Below, piece by piece: positions 5,447-5,631 of a stretch of 5,631 nucleotides of DNA. Numbering within the stretch: the first letter of the stretch is position 1; every line of letters starts with the position of its first letter. The DNA lies in the NCBI GenBank assembly GCA_945876305.1, contig CAMCOB010000088.1, forward strand, positions 1-5,631, in the 5' to 3' direction. Position numbers and translations under genes: made by a program. Source of the DNA: Bifidobacterium breve. GTDB taxonomy: Bacteria; Actinomycetota; Thermoleophilia; Miltoncostaeales; Miltoncostaeaceae. The notes beneath the pieces were generated by a model. It was not told where the DNA came from. It did not search any database and worked only from the letters and a program-made list of their open reading frames with translations.

Positions 5447-5469
5447 GCCCGAGCCCTCGGATGTCGGGC
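5447..5469. repeat. Inverted repeat GCCCGA-N11-TCGGGC between divergent genes, possible operator
   Basis: Perfect 6-bp arms at 5447-5452 and 5464-5469. A second, overlapping dyad CCGAG-CC-CTCGG occupies 5449-5460. The element fills the middle of the ~50-bp gap between the divergent membrane-protein gene and cydA. It overlaps the putative -35 of the former and lies just before the cydA Shine-Dalgarno. It does not resemble the TTGTGAA-type Rex site. GC-rich dyads of this size arise by chance fairly often, so this is tentative. Confidence 0.3.
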
Positions 5470-5470
5470 T

Positions 5471-5477
5471 AGGGTGG
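5471..5477 (+). promoter_or_regulatory. Ribosome binding site of cydA (AGGGTGG)
   Basis: A purine-rich AGGGTGG, an imperfect Shine-Dalgarno, lies 7 nt before ATG 5485 and supports that start. A TAGGGT hexamer (5470-5475) overlaps it and fits TANNNT, but ends 9 nt before the ATG, so a role as -10 is less convincing. Confidence 0.5.
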
Positions 5478-5484
5478 CCAGTAC

Positions 5485-5631
5485 ATGGATCTGCTCGCCG
5501 CCCGAAACCTCCAGGCCCTGTCGCTGGGCTTCCACATCATTCTGGTGTGCTTCGGCGTGGCGTTCCCGATATTCGTGCTCACCATGGAGGGGTTGTACCT
5601 CCGCACGCGAGACGACCTGTACCGCCGTATC
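5485..5631 (+). CDS. cydA: Cytochrome bd quinol oxidase subunit I, N-terminal fragment
   Basis: The first 49 codons are visible and the gene runs off the right edge. The sequence MDLLAARNLQALSLGFHIIL, followed by a first transmembrane helix and MEGLYLRTRDDLYRRI, is characteristic of CydA. His17 in SLGFH corresponds to E. coli His19, a conserved axial ligand of the high-spin haem site. MEGLYLRTRDDLY aligns with the METLYxxTGDxLY segment at the end of TM1. CydA carries the haems and the quinol site of the bd-type terminal oxidase, which reduces O2 to water at the cytoplasmic membrane with its partner CydB; cydB would be expected further right. The LLAAR start is the form common in actinobacterial and related CydA proteins. 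Start ATG 5485 is supported by AGGGTGG 7 nt upstream. Expression could be oxygen- or redox-controlled; an inverted repeat lies just upstream, but no regulator site I know is recognisable. Confidence 0.88.
   Translation, partial: MDLLAARNLQALSLGFHIILVCFGVAFPIFVLTMEGLYLRTRDDLYRRI

Noticed and set aside
1..5631. Mobile element, CRISPR array, tRNA or defence island
   Set aside because: No direct repeats with spacers, terminal inverted repeats, transposase or integrase motifs, tRNA-like folds or nuclease/helicase defence domains were seen on either strand.

Overview
The window is high-GC, densely packed DNA that looks like an actinobacterial (Actinomycetota) chromosome. Third codon positions are mostly G or C and intergenic gaps are tiny. 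The protein families fit that lineage: a PAC2-domain protein of the ~290-residue actinobacterial type, a CydA N-terminus of the short 'LLAAR...SLGFH' kind, and a small multi-pass membrane family I associate with actinobacteria. I cannot place it below phylum level. No tRNA, rRNA, CRISPR array, insertion sequence or phage gene is visible, and no stretch over 300 bases lacks a gene.

Layout: (1) 2-541 (+), C-terminal half of an FAD-dependent oxidoreductase of the renalase-like/COG3380 type, cut by the window edge. (2) Three minus-strand genes read from right to left: an MFS transporter (3294-2110), a single-domain fibronectin-III-like protein (2033-1638), and a protein with a degenerate J domain plus three TPRs (1627-542). 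The last two are tightly coupled. The J/TPR gene meets gene 1 stop-to-stop inside one TGATCA. (3) 3367-4248 (+), PAC2 family protein, divergent from the MFS gene across 72 bp. (4) Minus strand again: a five-helix membrane protein (5429-4935) followed by endonuclease III nth (4878-4270), which converges on the PAC2 gene. (5) 5485-5631 (+), the first 49 codons of cydA, cut by the right edge.

The neighbourhood looks like ordinary housekeeping: DNA base excision repair (nth), respiration (cydA), efflux or transport (MFS) and less characterised proteins. No obvious multi-gene defence or biosynthetic system is present. The points most worth a second look are the following. The J-like domain has lost HPD and is coupled to an orphan Fn3 domain. 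Start signals appear to split: first genes lack a Shine-Dalgarno and have a TANNNT hexamer exactly 7 nt before the start codon, whereas internal genes have a Shine-Dalgarno. Perfect GC-rich inverted repeats sit inside the 3' ends of the plus-strand genes at both convergent junctions, where a terminator would otherwise have no room.
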